A stretch of 64,000 nucleotides of DNA from Fluviirhizobium alvei (GTDB lineage: Bacteria; Pseudomonadota; Alphaproteobacteria; Rhizobiales; Rhizobiaceae): the NCBI RefSeq assembly GCF_030551875.1, contig NZ_JAUOZU010000010.1, positions 150,523 through 214,522 on the forward strand. The letters run 5' to 3'. Of the stretch, positions 38,492 to 48,641 are shown in pieces; the stretch's first letter is position 1, and every line of letters begins with the position of its first letter. The translations under genes and the position numbers were made by a program. The notes beneath the pieces were generated by a model that worked only from the letters and a program-made list of their open reading frames with translations, was not told where the DNA came from and made no database searches.

Positions 38492-40018
38492 TTAGGCCGC
38501 ATCCTGTTTCTTCAAACCGGCCGCATAGCGCATGATTTCACGCTCGGAGATCTCCTCCCCTTCGAGCATGCCGACGATCCGCCCTTCCCGCATGACGGCG
38601 ACCCGGGTGCAAAGCCCGATCACTTCCGGCATTTCCGAGGAGACGACGATGATCGTATGGCCATCGCGCGCCAGTGCCGCGATGAAATGATAGATCTGCT
38701 GCTTGGTGCCGACATCGATACCGCGCGTCGGCTCATCGATGATGATGATCTGCGGCTCGGTCTCCATGACCTTGGCCAGAAGCAGCTTCTGCTGGTTGCC
38801 GCCCGACATGCGCCCGGCAACGATGTTGGCATCGCGTACCCGAATATCGAATCTGCGCTTTGCCCTTGTCATGGCCTCCGCTTCGCTCTTCGGATCGAGA
38901 TAGAAGAGCCGGCTGTGCCTTTCGAGCGATTGCAGCGTGAGATTGGCCGTCATGCCGGCATTCAACAACAGGCCTTTCGACTTGCGATCCTTGGTCATGT
39001 AGGCGAGGCCGTGCGCATTGGCGGAAAGCGCATCGCCCGATGCCATTGGCGCGCCGTTGATGCGAACATCGCCGGCAACGCGCGGCCTAAGACCCGCCAC
39101 CGCCTCCATGAGCTCGGTGCGCCCGGAGCCAATCAGGCCCGAAAAGCCCAGAACCTCCCCCTTGCGCACCTCGAAACTGGCATCCTTGACGAAACCGGTC
39201 GACAGGCCGCGGACGGACAGGACGATCTCACCATCGACATCGGGCTCCCGCTTGCCGGGATAAAGGCTCGACAGCTCGCGACCGACCATCAATTGCGCGA
39301 TCGCCTCGCCATCCAGCATTGCGGTCGGCGCGGTCTTCACCCATTGTCCGTCGCGCAGAACCGTGACGCGGTCGGTCAGTTCCATCACTTCGTCGAGCTT
39401 GTGCGATACGAAGACAAAGCTTGTGCCGGCATCGCGAAGCTTGCGGACCTGCTCGAACAAAACCCTCGTCTCTTCACGGGAAAGCACCGCCGTCGGCTCA
39501 TCCATGAAGACGACCCGCGCATCCCGACTGATGGCCTTGGCAATTTCCACCATTTGCTTGTCAGCGACCGACAGCGAGCTGATGAGCGCGTTTTCGTTGA
39601 CGTGCGAGCCTAGGAGATCGAGCGCCCGGCGCGTTTCCGCCCGCATGCGCTTGCGATCGAGCATCCCGAAACGCGTGATCTCCCGCCCGAGAAACAGGCT
39701 TTCGGTAACGGTGAGATGTTCGGCGAGATTGAATTCCTGGTGAATGATGACGATGCCGAGCGCTTCTGCGGCACCATTCGCCGGCAGTTTGACGGATTTG
39801 CCGTCGAGCAGGATCTCGCCCGAAGTAGGCTGTTCGAAACCGGAGAGAATCTTGACCAGCGTCGACTTGCCGGCTCCGTTTTCACCCATCAAAGCATGGA
39901 TTTCGCCAGCCTTGAGATCGAAATCAACACTGAACAACACCTGCACGCCATTGAATGACTTGCAGATTCGCTTCGCAGCCAGAACGGTGCGCGCACCGTC
40001 GACAGCCTCCGGCTTCAT
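38492..40018 (-). CDS. Sugar ABC transporter ATP-binding protein (RbsA-like, two nucleotide-binding domains)
   Basis: 508-residue tandem ATPase. First domain: Walker A 'GENGAGKSTLVKIL', Walker B 'RVVFMDEPTAVLS'. Second domain has a degenerate Walker A ('GLIGSGRTELMEAV'), an intact signature 'MSGGNQQKLLLAK' and Walker B 'QIIIIDEPTRGIDVG', as usual for RbsA/XylG. The ATG at 40018 has GGGGAGGA upstream. First gene of the transporter operon, expressed from a promoter with a 37-bp operator shared with a divergent lacI gene. Confidence 0.95.
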   Translation of the reverse strand: MKPEAVDGARTVLAAKRICKSFNGVQVLFSVDFDLKAGEIHALMGENGAGKSTLVKILSGFEQPTSGEILLDGKSVKLPANGAAEALGIVIIHQEFNLAEHLTVTESLFLGREITRFGMLDRKRMRAETRRALDLLGSHVNENALISSLSVADKQMVEIAKAISRDARVVFMDEPTAVLSREETRVLFEQVRKLRDAGTSFVFVSHKLDEVMELTDRVTVLRDGQWVKTAPTAMLDGEAIAQLMVGRELSSLYPGKREPDVDGEIVLSVRGLSTGFVKDASFEVRKGEVLGFSGLIGSGRTELMEAVAGLRPRVAGDVRINGAPMASGDALSANAHGLAYMTKDRKSKGLLLNAGMTANLTLQSLERHSRLFYLDPKSEAEAMTRAKRRFDIRVRDANIVAGRMSGGNQQKLLLAKVMETEPQIIIIDEPTRGIDVGTKQQIYHFIAALARDGHTIIVVSSEMPEVIGLCTRVAVMREGRIVGMLEGEEISEREIMRYAAGLKKQDAA

Positions 40019-40054
40019 GAAATCCTCCCCAGCGGCTCCCATCCGCATGCCGTT

Positions 40055-40091
40055 ATGTAAACCTTTACATGATTGATGTAAAGGTTTACAT
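40055..40091. promoter_or_regulatory. Paired LacI-type operators between ABC transporter and lacI gene
   Basis: ATGTAAACCTTTACAT (40055-40070) and ATGTAAAGGTTTACAT (40076-40091) are each near-palindromes and exact reverse complements of one another, separated by GATTG. The centres are 21 bp apart, two turns of helix. Such TGTAAAnnTTTACA sites are typical LacI-family operators; the position 37 nt from the ATPase start suits repression. Confidence 0.8.
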
Positions 40092-40186
40092 TCATGACAT
40101 TGGTGGATTTTCCGGCCAGTCCCATTTGACCTGCCGGTCAGTCTGTGTAACTTCGCGACTGCAACACGACCTCAAGGCTGACAGCA

Positions 40187-41209
40187 GTGACGAATTCCTC
40201 GCCGGCAACAATCGAAGACGTCGCCAGGATTGCCGAAGTGTCGATCGCGACGGTCTCGCGCGCCATCCATACGCCGGAGAAGGTCGCCAATTCGACGCGG
40301 CTCAAAGTCAACCAGGCGATTGCCATCACCGGCTATACGACCAATGCCATGGCCCGCAGCCTGAGGCTGGGTCGTTCGAACATGATCCTCGTGGTCGCAC
40401 CCGATATCGGCGATCCGAACTTTTCCAGCATTCTGGTCGGCCTTGAAAACGAAGCACGGTCACACGGTTACGGCGTGCTGATCGGCCATACCCAGAACGA
40501 ACCGCAACGCGGCCTCGAATATCTGAAATTCCTCAATTCCAACCAGGCCGCCGGAATGATCCTGTTTACCGGCATTCTGCCGTTCGGCCACCAGAGCATG
40601 ACCGCAAGGCTGCCACCGAGCGTCGGCGTCTTCGAACCCGTCTTCAACGGCGGCATTCCGTATGTCGGCGTGGATGATGTCGCTGGCGCGCGTAAGGCGA
40701 TCGATCTTCTGATTGCCGAAGGCCATCGTCGCATTGCCTTCATCGGCGATTCACGGACGAGACTGGCCTTCAGTCGTCGGCGCGAAGGCTATGAGGAGGG
40801 TCTGGCCGCAGCCGGCATTCCGCAGTCCGCCCGCATCATTCTCGAAGGCGATGGCACCATCGAAAGCGGCCGGCTGGCGCTTGAGCAACTGTTCATGCGC
40901 GACACGCTGCCAACAGCCTTCATGTGCGTGAACGACCAGACGGCCATCGGTGTCATGCTGGGATTGACCGCACGCGGCTATGATATTCCGCGCGATTTTT
41001 CCGTCACCGGTTTCGATGATGTTCCACAGGCGACCTTCATCAATCCGACCCTGACGACCCTTCGCCAGCCCCGGACGGCGATCGGCCGTCAGGCGATGGC
41101 GCTTCTCCTGCAACTGCTGGCAAATGAACACCCGGATGAAACGGAATTCCTGCTGATGCCGGATCTCATCGTCCGCAACTCGGTCAGCCGGCCGCGCAGC
41201 GGCAAATAG
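40187..41209 (+). CDS. LacI family transcriptional regulator
   Basis: 340 residues: HTH '[43 protein letters not shown]', then a periplasmic-binding-like effector domain ('[31 protein letters not shown]', '[22 protein letters not shown]'). The frame starts with GTG at 40187, 5-6 residues before the HTH as usual; the Shine-Dalgarno is weak. Divergent from the ABC transporter and next to its two operators, so it very likely represses that operon and itself in the absence of sugar. Confidence 0.93.
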   Translation: MTNSSPATIEDVARIAEVSIATVSRAIHTPEKVANSTRLKVNQAIAITGYTTNAMARSLRLGRSNMILVVAPDIGDPNFSSILVGLENEARSHGYGVLIGHTQNEPQRGLEYLKFLNSNQAAGMILFTGILPFGHQSMTARLPPSVGVFEPVFNGGIPYVGVDDVAGARKAIDLLIAEGHRRIAFIGDSRTRLAFSRRREGYEEGLAAAGIPQSARIILEGDGTIESGRLALEQLFMRDTLPTAFMCVNDQTAIGVMLGLTARGYDIPRDFSVTGFDDVPQATFINPTLTTLRQPRTAIGRQAMALLLQLLANEHPDETEFLLMPDLIVRNSVSRPRSGK

Positions 41210-41270
41210 GTCATCCCGTTCAGGCAGGGTGAAAGAGGCGGCGATCGAAGGACCGCCGCCCCCATTTCAA

Positions 41271-42581
41271 TCAGACGTAGCGATTGACGATGTTTTCCAA
41301 GAGTTCCTGCTTGCCGGATTTCGGCTGCGGATTGACATTGGTCTCGCGAACCCAGCTTTCGACCTCTTCCAACGTGTAACCGCCATCGAGCATCTTGCGG
41401 GCTTCGGTATTGTGCCAGCCGGCATAGCGGGCATCGAGCGGACCGGACAGTGCCTTGTCCTCGATCATCTTCGCTGCAGCTTTCAGGCCGCGCGCGCAGC
41501 AATCCATGCCGCCGATATGGCCGATCAGCAGATCTTCCGGATCGAGCGACTGACGACGAAGCTTGGCATCGAAATTGGTGCCGCCCGTCGTGAAGCCGCC
41601 ACCATCCAGCACCTGGTAATAGGCGAGCGCCATCTCCGGCACATTGTTGGGGAACTGGTCGGTGTCCCAGCCGGACTGGTAGTCGTTGCGGTTCATGTCG
41701 ATGGAACCGAAGATGCCGAGCGCATTGGCGAGCGCCAGTTCATGTTCGAACGTATGGCCGGCCAGGATCGCGTGTCCCTGCTCGATATTCACCTTCACCT
41801 CGTTTTCGAGCCCATACTTTTTCAGGAACCCGTAAACGGTGGCAACGTCGTAATCGTATTGATGCTTCGACGGTTCCTGCGGCTTCGGTTCGATGAGAAT
41901 GGTGCCCTTGAAGCCGATGCGGTGCTTGTAATCCACCACCATGGTCAGGAAGCGGCCCATCTGGTCCATTTCCTGGCGCAGGTTGGTGTTGAGCAGCGTC
42001 TCATAACCTTCGCGACCGCCCCAGAGCACGTAGTTCTCGCCACCGAGTTTCTTGGTGGCGTCGATGCAGGTCTTCACCGTCGCGGCGGCAAAGGCAAACA
42101 CATCCGGATCCGGATTGGTCGCCGCACCCGACATGTAACGACGATGCGAGAAGAGGTTCGCCGTGCCCCACAGAAGCTTCACGCCGGTTTCGGCCTGCTT
42201 CTGCGCGAAATAGTCGACGATTTCCTCGAGATTGCGGGTATTTTCGGCGAAATTGGCGCCTTCCGGACGCACATCGGCATCATGGAAGCAGTAGTAGGGC
42301 GTGCCGAGCAGCTGGAAGAACTCGAAGGCGACATCAGCCTTCAGCTTGGCGGCCGCCATCGTATTGTCGAACCAGGGACGCTCGAACGTGTTACCGCCGA
42401 ACGGATCGGTACCCGGCCAGACGAATGTGTGCCAATAGGCGATGGCAAACCGCAGATGATCTTCCATGCGCTTGCCCAGCACGATTTCATCGGGATTATA
42501 ATGCCGGTAGGCCAGCGGATTGGTGCTCGCAGGCCCTTCATACTTTATCTTCTGGATATTGCCGAAAAATCCGGTTGTCAT
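41271..42581 (-). CDS. xylA: Xylose isomerase
   Basis: Converts D-xylose to D-xylulose. The 436-residue product is of the class II length and has '[10 protein letters not shown]' with the catalytic His-Asp, '[15 protein letters not shown]', the metal site '[19 protein letters not shown]' and '[17 protein letters not shown]'. It is the third gene of a lacI-xylB-xylA unit, 20 nt after xylB. A short GC-rich inverted repeat at 41237-41260 lies downstream but lacks a T-run. Confidence 0.97.
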   Translation of the reverse strand: MTTGFFGNIQKIKYEGPASTNPLAYRHYNPDEIVLGKRMEDHLRFAIAYWHTFVWPGTDPFGGNTFERPWFDNTMAAAKLKADVAFEFFQLLGTPYYCFHDADVRPEGANFAENTRNLEEIVDYFAQKQAETGVKLLWGTANLFSHRRYMSGAATNPDPDVFAFAAATVKTCIDATKKLGGENYVLWGGREGYETLLNTNLRQEMDQMGRFLTMVVDYKHRIGFKGTILIEPKPQEPSKHQYDYDVATVYGFLKKYGLENEVKVNIEQGHAILAGHTFEHELALANALGIFGSIDMNRNDYQSGWDTDQFPNNVPEMALAYYQVLDGGGFTTGGTNFDAKLRRQSLDPEDLLIGHIGGMDCCARGLKAAAKMIEDKALSGPLDARYAGWHNTEARKMLDGGYTLEEVESWVRETNVNPQPKSGKQELLENIVNRYV

Positions 42582-42601
42582 GGTGTTTCCTCCGTTTGGT
42601 T

Positions 42602-44056
42602 TCAGCCGGCGAGACCGGCAATGGCGGGATAGAGTTTGCGGTAGCGTTGATAGGCAGCCTCATAGGCCGGGCGATGGGCGGCGACGGGCTCGATGGTTTC
42701 AGCCGTTTTCGGTGGCGTACAGACCGAAAGAGGATCCGCACCGGTCGCCGCAATCAAACCGAGACGGGCAGCGCCGAATGCCGCCCCGAAATCGCCGTCG
42801 GCGGGAATATCGACGGGAACATCAAGCGCGGTCGCGATCGATTTCAGCCAGTAGCGCGACCGTGAACCGCCACCGATCGCCGTAACCCGCCCGATCGTGG
42901 TGCCAGCACTCTTCAAGGCTTCGAGATTGTCGCGGATGGCGAAGCTGACGCCTTCGAGCACGGCCTGTGTGAGAACGACGCGCGAAGATTCATGACCGAG
43001 ACCGGTAAAGACGCCACGGATGGCAGCATCATTGTGCGGTGTCCGTTCTCCGGAGAGATAGGGCAGGAAAGTGACTGAGCCCGGTGCCTGAAGTTCGTTC
43101 CCCAACTCCGCTGTTAGCGACGCAGCACTCTCGCCGGCAATGCCGGAATACCAGTTCAGGGCGTCGGTTGCCGAGAGGATGACCCCCATCTGATGCCAGG
43201 TGTTGGGAAGCGCATGGCAGAAGGCGTGAACCGCACTCGCAGGATTGGGCAGATAGGACGCGTTGGCAGCAAAAAGCACGCCCGAAGTACCAAGCGAGAC
43301 GAAAGCGGCGCCCTCGGCAACTGTTCCCATGCCGCAGGCCGATGCGGCATTGTCGCCCGCGCCGCCGGCAATAACTATACCGGTTCCCATGCCCCATTTA
43401 GCTGCGAGTTCACCTCTCAGGATTCCAGCCGGCTGAGTGCCCTCGACCAGCTTCGGCATCTGCTCAACCGAAAGCCCGGTCGCGGCAAGCAACTCGCTCG
43501 ACCAGGCACGCTTGCCGGTGTCGAGCCAGCTCGTGCCGGCAGAATCTGACATTTCCGAAAGATGCTCGCCGGAAAGCCAGAGGCGAAGATAGTCCTTGGG
43601 CAGCAGAACCTTGGCGACCTTGGCGAAGATATCCGGCTCATTGTTCTTCACCCACACCAGCTTGGGCGCCGTGAAACCCGGGAAAACGATATTGCCGGTT
43701 ATTGCCCTGAAGCGTGGATCGGCGTCGAGTTCGGCGGCCTCGCGATAGGATCGCGTGTCGTTCCAGAGGATGCAGGGCCGCAGCACCTGGTTGTTGCTGT
43801 CGAGCAGCGTTGCGCCATGCATCTGGCCGGACAGGCCAATGCCGCGAACCGCAGCGAGCTCTTTCGGATGGCTTTGCTTGAGCTGGCCGATCGCCTCCTC
43901 CGTAGCGCGCAGCCAATGCGACGGATCCTGCTCCGACCAACCCGGATGCGGCCGTGAGACATCAAGATGCCCGGTCGCCGAGCCGATGATTTGCTGGCCA
44001 TCGTCCATCAACATGGCCTTGACGCCAGATGTGCCGAGATCGAGCCCGAGATACAT
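42602..44056 (-). CDS. xylB: Xylulokinase
   Basis: 484-residue FGGY-family kinase that phosphorylates D-xylulose to xylulose-5-phosphate for the pentose phosphate pathway. Starts '[21 protein letters not shown]' (phosphate-1 motif), has '[15 protein letters not shown]' with the substrate-binding Met-His-Gly, and a C-terminal '[26 protein letters not shown]' adenosine motif. Between the lacI gene (17 nt upstream) and xylA. Confidence 0.97.
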   Translation of the reverse strand: MYLGLDLGTSGVKAMLMDDGQQIIGSATGHLDVSRPHPGWSEQDPSHWLRATEEAIGQLKQSHPKELAAVRGIGLSGQMHGATLLDSNNQVLRPCILWNDTRSYREAAELDADPRFRAITGNIVFPGFTAPKLVWVKNNEPDIFAKVAKVLLPKDYLRLWLSGEHLSEMSDSAGTSWLDTGKRAWSSELLAATGLSVEQMPKLVEGTQPAGILRGELAAKWGMGTGIVIAGGAGDNAASACGMGTVAEGAAFVSLGTSGVLFAANASYLPNPASAVHAFCHALPNTWHQMGVILSATDALNWYSGIAGESAASLTAELGNELQAPGSVTFLPYLSGERTPHNDAAIRGVFTGLGHESSRVVLTQAVLEGVSFAIRDNLEALKSAGTTIGRVTAIGGGSRSRYWLKSIATALDVPVDIPADGDFGAAFGAARLGLIAATGADPLSVCTPPKTAETIEPVAAHRPAYEAAYQRYRKLYPAIAGLAG

Positions 44057-44073
44057 GTTTCCTCCCTGCCCTT

Positions 44074-45099
44074 TCAGGGCAAATTGTCTTTCAGAAAGAT
44101 GTCGATGCGGATGCGTTCCTGCGCTGCGATGACCGGCGTCCCGTCGGATTTCGCCTTCATGACCCGGATCGCCGCGCGCACCTCATGGCCCGCATCCTGA
44201 TTGAGAATGACATCGATGACGCCGCCCTCGAGCGCAGCTCTGGTATGGTCGGTCAGTTCATGTGCGATCGCGACCGGTCGCGGCCCGGACGGCATCAACG
44301 AGAGAGCGGCGATAAGACCACGGTTGCCCGCACCGAGATTGTAGATGCCGACAAGCCCTTCCGCTTCCGCAAGGAGACGTCGCGCGGCCGCATCGACGCG
44401 GTGGGGATCGTCATGGCATTCTTCGGCTGGCAGAATGACAAGCGACGGATTGATCTCCGCCAGACGCTCGCGAAATCCGATGAGGCGGTCCTGGTGGTCG
44501 CGCACGAGCATGGAGCCAGCGATCACGCCGATCCTCCCCGTCTTGCCGGCCAGGAAGCGCGCCATGAGGCTGCCGGCCGTGCGACCGGCTGCGAGATTGT
44601 CGACACCCGCAAAATGATCTCGGTCGAAACCTTCGAGATCGGAGACGAGCGTGACGATCGCAACGCCGCTGGCTTTCAGCGCCAGAAGTTCGCGGCGCAC
44701 CTCCTCCGTATCGACCGCAACCACAGCCACACCTGCCGGAGGATCGTTACGCAGAGCCCGCAAGGCAGCAACAAGTGCTTCGGCATCGAAAGCCGGAACT
44801 TCGACCATCACGATTTCAGTGCGTTCGGCGATCGAGCGGGTCTTCGCCTCCTCGATCTGATGTCGAAGGGAGACCATGAAGGAATTGTCGCCGGACGGCA
44901 CCACAAAGGTGAGCGGATAGATGCGCCCCTTGGCGAGATTGGCCGCTGCGACATCACGCACGAAGCCGATGCGCGCAATTGCTTCCTCGACGCGCGACCG
45001 GGTGCTGGCCTTGACCCCGGGTCGGTTGTTGAGCACGCGGTCCACCGTCGCCAGGCTGACACCGGCAGATTGGGCCAGATCGTGTACAGTTGGACGCAT
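44074..45099 (-). CDS. LacI family transcriptional regulator, likely regulator of xylBA
   Basis: 341 residues: HTH 'TVHDLAQSAGVSLATVDRVLNNRPGVKASTRSRVEEAIARIGFVRD' and a ligand domain of the RbsB-like type ('LTFVVPSGDNSFMVSLRHQIEEAKTR', 'GIYNLGAGNRGLIAAL'). ATG at 45099 has GGAGG upstream; the longer frame from 45177 passes through that Shine-Dalgarno. First gene of the lacI-xylB-xylA unit; autoregulation with xylose as inducer is the likely arrangement but is inferred from position. Confidence 0.9.
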   Translation of the reverse strand: MRPTVHDLAQSAGVSLATVDRVLNNRPGVKASTRSRVEEAIARIGFVRDVAAANLAKGRIYPLTFVVPSGDNSFMVSLRHQIEEAKTRSIAERTEIVMVEVPAFDAEALVAALRALRNDPPAGVAVVAVDTEEVRRELLALKASGVAIVTLVSDLEGFDRDHFAGVDNLAAGRTAGSLMARFLAGKTGRIGVIAGSMLVRDHQDRLIGFRERLAEINPSLVILPAEECHDDPHRVDAAARRLLAEAEGLVGIYNLGAGNRGLIAALSLMPSGPRPVAIAHELTDHTRAALEGGVIDVILNQDAGHEVRAAIRVMKAKSDGTPVIAAQERIRIDIFLKDNLP

Positions 45100-45202
45100 G
45101 AATTCCTCCTGCAGCGCTCTTAGCCCAGATTTTGAGGTACGTAAATCATTTTCTTTCAAGCGACGGCACAACAGCAAAAGGTACCGTCAAACGATCAGAG
45201 GA

Positions 45203-45736
45203 TCAGGCTGGCTTACGGAGAACTTCAGCGATGCTGCGACCCATGAAAACTGGCTTGCCGAGCGGCAAACCCAGGTGACGCAGGATGTCGTAGGCGGTGG
45301 TCACATGAAAATAGAAGTTCGGCATAACCCAGCCGACAAGAAAATCCTCGGAGGTGAAATCGAGTGTGCCCCAGGGATATCTGACCTCGAGCATCATGTC
45401 ATCGCGGCCGTTGACGCGAGCCACATCCACCGCCTCAAAGAGGTCCACAGTCCTGGCGATGCGATCCCGCAATTCGGCAAATGTCGTCTCCGTGTCGGCC
45501 AACGCAGGCACGTCCAGCCCCGCAATCCGGTAGAGACACCCTTTGGCATGATCGGACGCGATCTGAACCTGCCTTGCGAGCGGATACATATCCGGCGCCA
45601 GGCGCGCCTGAACCCAGAGGGCCGGGTCGATGCCATGCGTTGCGCAATGGGCTTCGGCGCTGGCGAGCGCCTCGGACAGACCCTTCAGACGCGGAAGGAT
45701 GGAACGTGCGGCAACGGAATGCAGAGAAATAGTCAT
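45203..45736 (-). CDS. DUF1993 family protein
   Basis: 177-residue soluble helical protein with 'LAPDMYPLARQVQIASDHAKGCLYRIAG' and 'NFYFHVTTAYDILRHLGLPLGKPVFMG', the signature of DUF1993, a DinB-like four-helix family. The conserved His residues could bind metal. Function unknown. Monocistronic between the xyl unit and the nickel exporter. Confidence 0.85.
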   Translation of the reverse strand: MTISLHSVAARSILPRLKGLSEALASAEAHCATHGIDPALWVQARLAPDMYPLARQVQIASDHAKGCLYRIAGLDVPALADTETTFAELRDRIARTVDLFEAVDVARVNGRDDMMLEVRYPWGTLDFTSEDFLVGWVMPNFYFHVTTAYDILRHLGLPLGKPVFMGRSIAEVLRKPA

Positions 45737-45805
45737 ACTTTAGCTCCTCTTTGGGCCGACTTGAATGTCACGACGCCCCGAAAAGCTCCAGCACTTTTTG
45801 ATCAA

Positions 45806-46906
45806 TCAGCCAATTTGCAGCGAGGCGGCGAGAAAAAGCAGGCCGAAGAGAACAACACCCAACGCTCCCAGAATCTCAATCCCATGGCCTAGGCGCAAAG
45901 CCGCTGAGCCATCGCCAGCCAGACGGAGCGCAAACCCTTTGGAGGTGACGGCAATCGTCGCGAGGATCGACACAGTAATCGCCGTACCGACCGACATCGC
46001 GATCACCGAGACCACCCCGCCCAGATAGAGCCCGTTCAGGAAGGAAAAGGTGAGGACGAAAAGTGCGCCGGAGCAGGGACGCAGCCCGACCGCCGTGATG
46101 GCCGCCCAAGCATCCGCAAGCGAGAAACGATCCCCCTGAACCAAATCCGGGCTTGGCGCATGCACATGACCGCAGGTCGCACAGACTTCACCGGCGCCAT
46201 GGTTATGACCTTGCGCATCACGATGGTTGAGACGCATATGCCCATGGCCGGCGTGATCGTGTACGGCAGCCGCACCAAGCGAGGCACCGGCAACGGCCAG
46301 TTCCGCTTCCTGCATCGAAGGTGCGGAACTGCGGAAAAGCGAGCGGATCTTCGCGACAAGGAGATAGAGGCCGAAAGCGGTGATCAGTCCAAAGGACGCG
46401 ACCTCCAGCCATTTCGACACATCGGTCATGTTGATGGTCGCCCCGCGCAGGATGAGGAAACCCGCACTGGTGACGATAATCGCTGTCAGGCCCTGCATGA
46501 AGGCGGATGCAAACGAAATCACGACACCGCGCTTGAGTTCGATCTCGTTGGCAAGCATGTAGGATGAAATCACGGCCTTGCCATGTCCGGGGCCTGCGGC
46601 ATGGAAAACCCCATAAAGGAACGACAGGCCCACGAGCCACCAGACCTGCCAGCCATCGCTGCGCATCGCCTTGAGCGCACCGGTAAGTGCTCGGTAAAAT
46701 TCCTGCTGCTTCGCGTTGATGAAGGTCAGCACGGGTTGCAGCCACGGCATATAGGCCATGATGAAGCTGGAAGGCGGACCCGCACCCGGTTCATTGTTGC
46801 CCAGTCCGAGAGAAGACTGCGCATGGGCAGCGACTGCGGTTCCGAGCAGCAAGGAACCCACAAGCATCACCCTTGCCCACTGTCCCTTGCGCCAGCGTCC
46901 CGACAT
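45806..46906 (-). CDS. NicO family nickel/cobalt exporter
   Basis: 366-residue membrane protein with an N-terminal signal-like helix, about six further helices, and the NicO motif 'FLYGVFHAAGPGHGKAVISSYMLANE'. A His-rich cytoplasmic loop about residues 215-250 ('HDHAGHGHMRLNHRDAQGHNH', then Cys-Ala-Thr-Cys-Gly-His-Val-His) is typical of metal sensing or binding. The second half repeats a helix motif 'GLRPCSGALFVLTFSFLNGLYLGG'. Its ATG overlaps the stop of the DUF1007 gene (ATGA), a standard pairing. Confidence 0.92.
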   Translation of the reverse strand: MSGRWRKGQWARVMLVGSLLLGTAVAAHAQSSLGLGNNEPGAGPPSSFIMAYMPWLQPVLTFINAKQQEFYRALTGALKAMRSDGWQVWWLVGLSFLYGVFHAAGPGHGKAVISSYMLANEIELKRGVVISFASAFMQGLTAIIVTSAGFLILRGATINMTDVSKWLEVASFGLITAFGLYLLVAKIRSLFRSSAPSMQEAELAVAGASLGAAAVHDHAGHGHMRLNHRDAQGHNHGAGEVCATCGHVHAPSPDLVQGDRFSLADAWAAITAVGLRPCSGALFVLTFSFLNGLYLGGVVSVIAMSVGTAITVSILATIAVTSKGFALRLAGDGSAALRLGHGIEILGALGVVLFGLLFLAASLQIG

Positions 46907-47544
46907 CAGCAGGAGATCTCCATGCGCGTTGCAAACAGCTTCGACATGTTGGTTCCGGCAGGATCATCGAAGAAGGCCTGGGTCAGGTTGGCCTGGTTTT
47001 CCTTCAACACCTCATCGGGATCGGGGCGGACGACTGCAGACTTGCAGCCCTTGAAATCACCCATCAGCACCACATCGCTGTCATTCGGAAAGTCGATCGA
47101 TGCGTAGAGTGTCGGATCATAGACGCCAAAGGTCAGCTTGCCCTTGAGGGGCATCGAGGCTGCCGGCTTGATGGCAAAAAACATCAAGAGCTGGCCATCC
47201 TTGTAATCGACATGGATGACATCGGGCTTGGAGACAGCGATGTTCTTCCCATCCACCGTCAGCGTTGTGTAGTAGCTGAACTCCTCGAGCGAGGCGAGAA
47301 CGGTCTTGCCGATCTCCTCGAGCTCCGGCGGATCCAGTTTGAGATTGGTGTTCTTGTCGAAATCCATCAGCACGCTGGAGGAAAAGACTTCGTCGAACCG
47401 CCAGATATTGTGCAATTCCTCGATCGTGCCGCTGGAGGATGCCACGATCTCCAGCCTCGCATCGGCGAAGACATGCGGATGCGCCTGCGCAACCGCAGGC
47501 ATCAACGCCAGTACGGAAACGGTCGGCAACAAGATTCTCAACAT
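46906..47544 (-). CDS. DUF1007 family periplasmic protein, partner of NicO
   Basis: 212 residues with a cleavable signal ('MLRILLPTVSVLALMPAVAQA') followed at once by HPHVFADARLEIV, a His-x-His start suited to metal binding once exported. DUF1007 proteins are typically encoded with NicO exporters, as here, and are thought to assist metal export. ATG at 47544; a longer frame from 47604 would precede the signal peptide. Confidence 0.88.
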   Translation of the reverse strand: MLRILLPTVSVLALMPAVAQAHPHVFADARLEIVASSSGTIEELHNIWRFDEVFSSSVLMDFDKNTNLKLDPPELEEIGKTVLASLEEFSYYTTLTVDGKNIAVSKPDVIHVDYKDGQLLMFFAIKPAASMPLKGKLTFGVYDPTLYASIDFPNDSDVVLMGDFKGCKSAVVRPDPDEVLKENQANLTQAFFDDPAGTNMSKLFATRMEISC

Positions 47545-47625
47545 TTCCCGTTCTTCCTCTCGCTTGGTTTCTCTTCGACCAAGATTGAGTCCAAATTCCG
47601 ACAATCGATCCTATGCGGCAATCTG

Positions 47626-48519
47626 TCAGGCATTCTTGCGGAACCAGCCATGCAGGAAATCGACGAAACGACGCACTTTCGCCGGCAGATAGCGGCGATG
47701 CGGATAAATGGCATAAATGCCGCCGCCCTTGGGCATGTAATCGGCCAGAATGGTGGTGAGCTCGCCGCATTCGGTCTTGGGTTTGGCAACAAAATCGGGA
47801 ATGAGCGCAACCCCGAGACCCGCAATTGCCGCCCGCGTCGAGGCAATCGGCGAATTGACTTCGATCGGACCCTTGACCGCGACGGTCTGGCTGCTGCCAT
47901 CGGGAAGTTCGAAACGCCAGTTGTTGTAATAGCGACCGTTGGTATCGACGATGCAGGGAATGTTCACGAGATCATCGGGCCGCTCGATTGGTCCATGGGT
48001 TTCCAGAAGCTTGGGCGAGGCAAAGCAGAGCAGTCCGAAATCGCAGAGCTTGCGGGCGATCATGCCGGAATCTTCGAGCCGCGTGATGCGGATGGCAACA
48101 TCGAAACCCTCTTCGATGAGATCAACGAATCGGTCTTCGGCGATGATCTCAAGCGTGATGTCGGGATGCTCGGTTGAAAAATCGATCAGCGAACGGCCGA
48201 TATCGGCATCGATAAAGCTTCGGGGCACCGTGATTCGGATCCGGCCCTTGAGGTCGGTTGCCCCTTCGCGGACGAGATCGGAGAGATTGTCGATCTCCTT
48301 CAGGATCTCGGACGCGGTCCGATAGTAGGTATGGCCAGCCTCCGTCAACGAGAACTGCCGGGTCGTTCGATTGAGCAGCAGCGCGCCGAGCTCATCTTCC
48401 AACTCCTTGACATATTTCGAAAGAAGCGCCTTGGAGCGACCCAGCTTGCGGGCGGCTGCCGAGTAGCCTTCCGCATCCACGACATCGATGAAAGCCCTCA
48501 TCCGGGTCAGAGTGTCCAT
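47626..48519 (-). CDS. LysR family transcriptional regulator
   Basis: 297 residues: HTH 'MDTLTRMRAFIDVVDAEGYSAAARKLGRSKALLSKYVKELEDELGALLLNRTTRQFSLTEAG' and a LysR effector domain ('RIRITVPRSFIDADIGRSLIDFSTEHPDITLEI'). This is the DmlR/aldehyde-response-like subgroup by appearance. It lies 81 nt upstream of the DUF1007-nicO pair on the same strand and is divergent from the odc leader; its targets are not evident. Confidence 0.92.
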   Translation of the reverse strand: MDTLTRMRAFIDVVDAEGYSAAARKLGRSKALLSKYVKELEDELGALLLNRTTRQFSLTEAGHTYYRTASEILKEIDNLSDLVREGATDLKGRIRITVPRSFIDADIGRSLIDFSTEHPDITLEIIAEDRFVDLIEEGFDVAIRITRLEDSGMIARKLCDFGLLCFASPKLLETHGPIERPDDLVNIPCIVDTNGRYYNNWRFELPDGSSQTVAVKGPIEVNSPIASTRAAIAGLGVALIPDFVAKPKTECGELTTILADYMPKGGGIYAIYPHRRYLPAKVRRFVDFLHGWFRKNA

Positions 48520-48606
48520 GTAACCCCATCACAAAAATGCCAGAAAACGGCGCAGCGCCAGTGTTTTACCATGCCCGATTTTTTTCGACAGTGGGCAAAA
48601 AAAATC

Positions 48607-48635
48607 TTGATTGTGACGACGAATATCCCTATCTC
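48607..48635 (+). promoter_or_regulatory. Predicted sigma-70 promoter of the odc leader
   Basis: TTGATT (48607-48612, within CTTGATT) and TATCTC (48630-48635, within CTATCTC) are separated by 17 bp, close to the alphaproteobacterial housekeeping pattern. The predicted start near 48642 leaves a leader of about 440 nt before odc. Confidence 0.55.
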
Positions 48636-48641
48636 ACGGCT

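Noticed and set aside
41237..41260. GGCGGC...GCCGCC inverted repeat between lacI and xylA as a terminator
   Set aside because: The stem is only 6 bp with a long loop and no T-run on either strand; not listed as a terminator.
45134..45190. Two similar GGTAC-containing stretches upstream of the xylose lacI gene as operators
   Set aside because: AGGTACGTAAA and AGGTACCGTCAA share too few bases and no clear symmetry to support a call.
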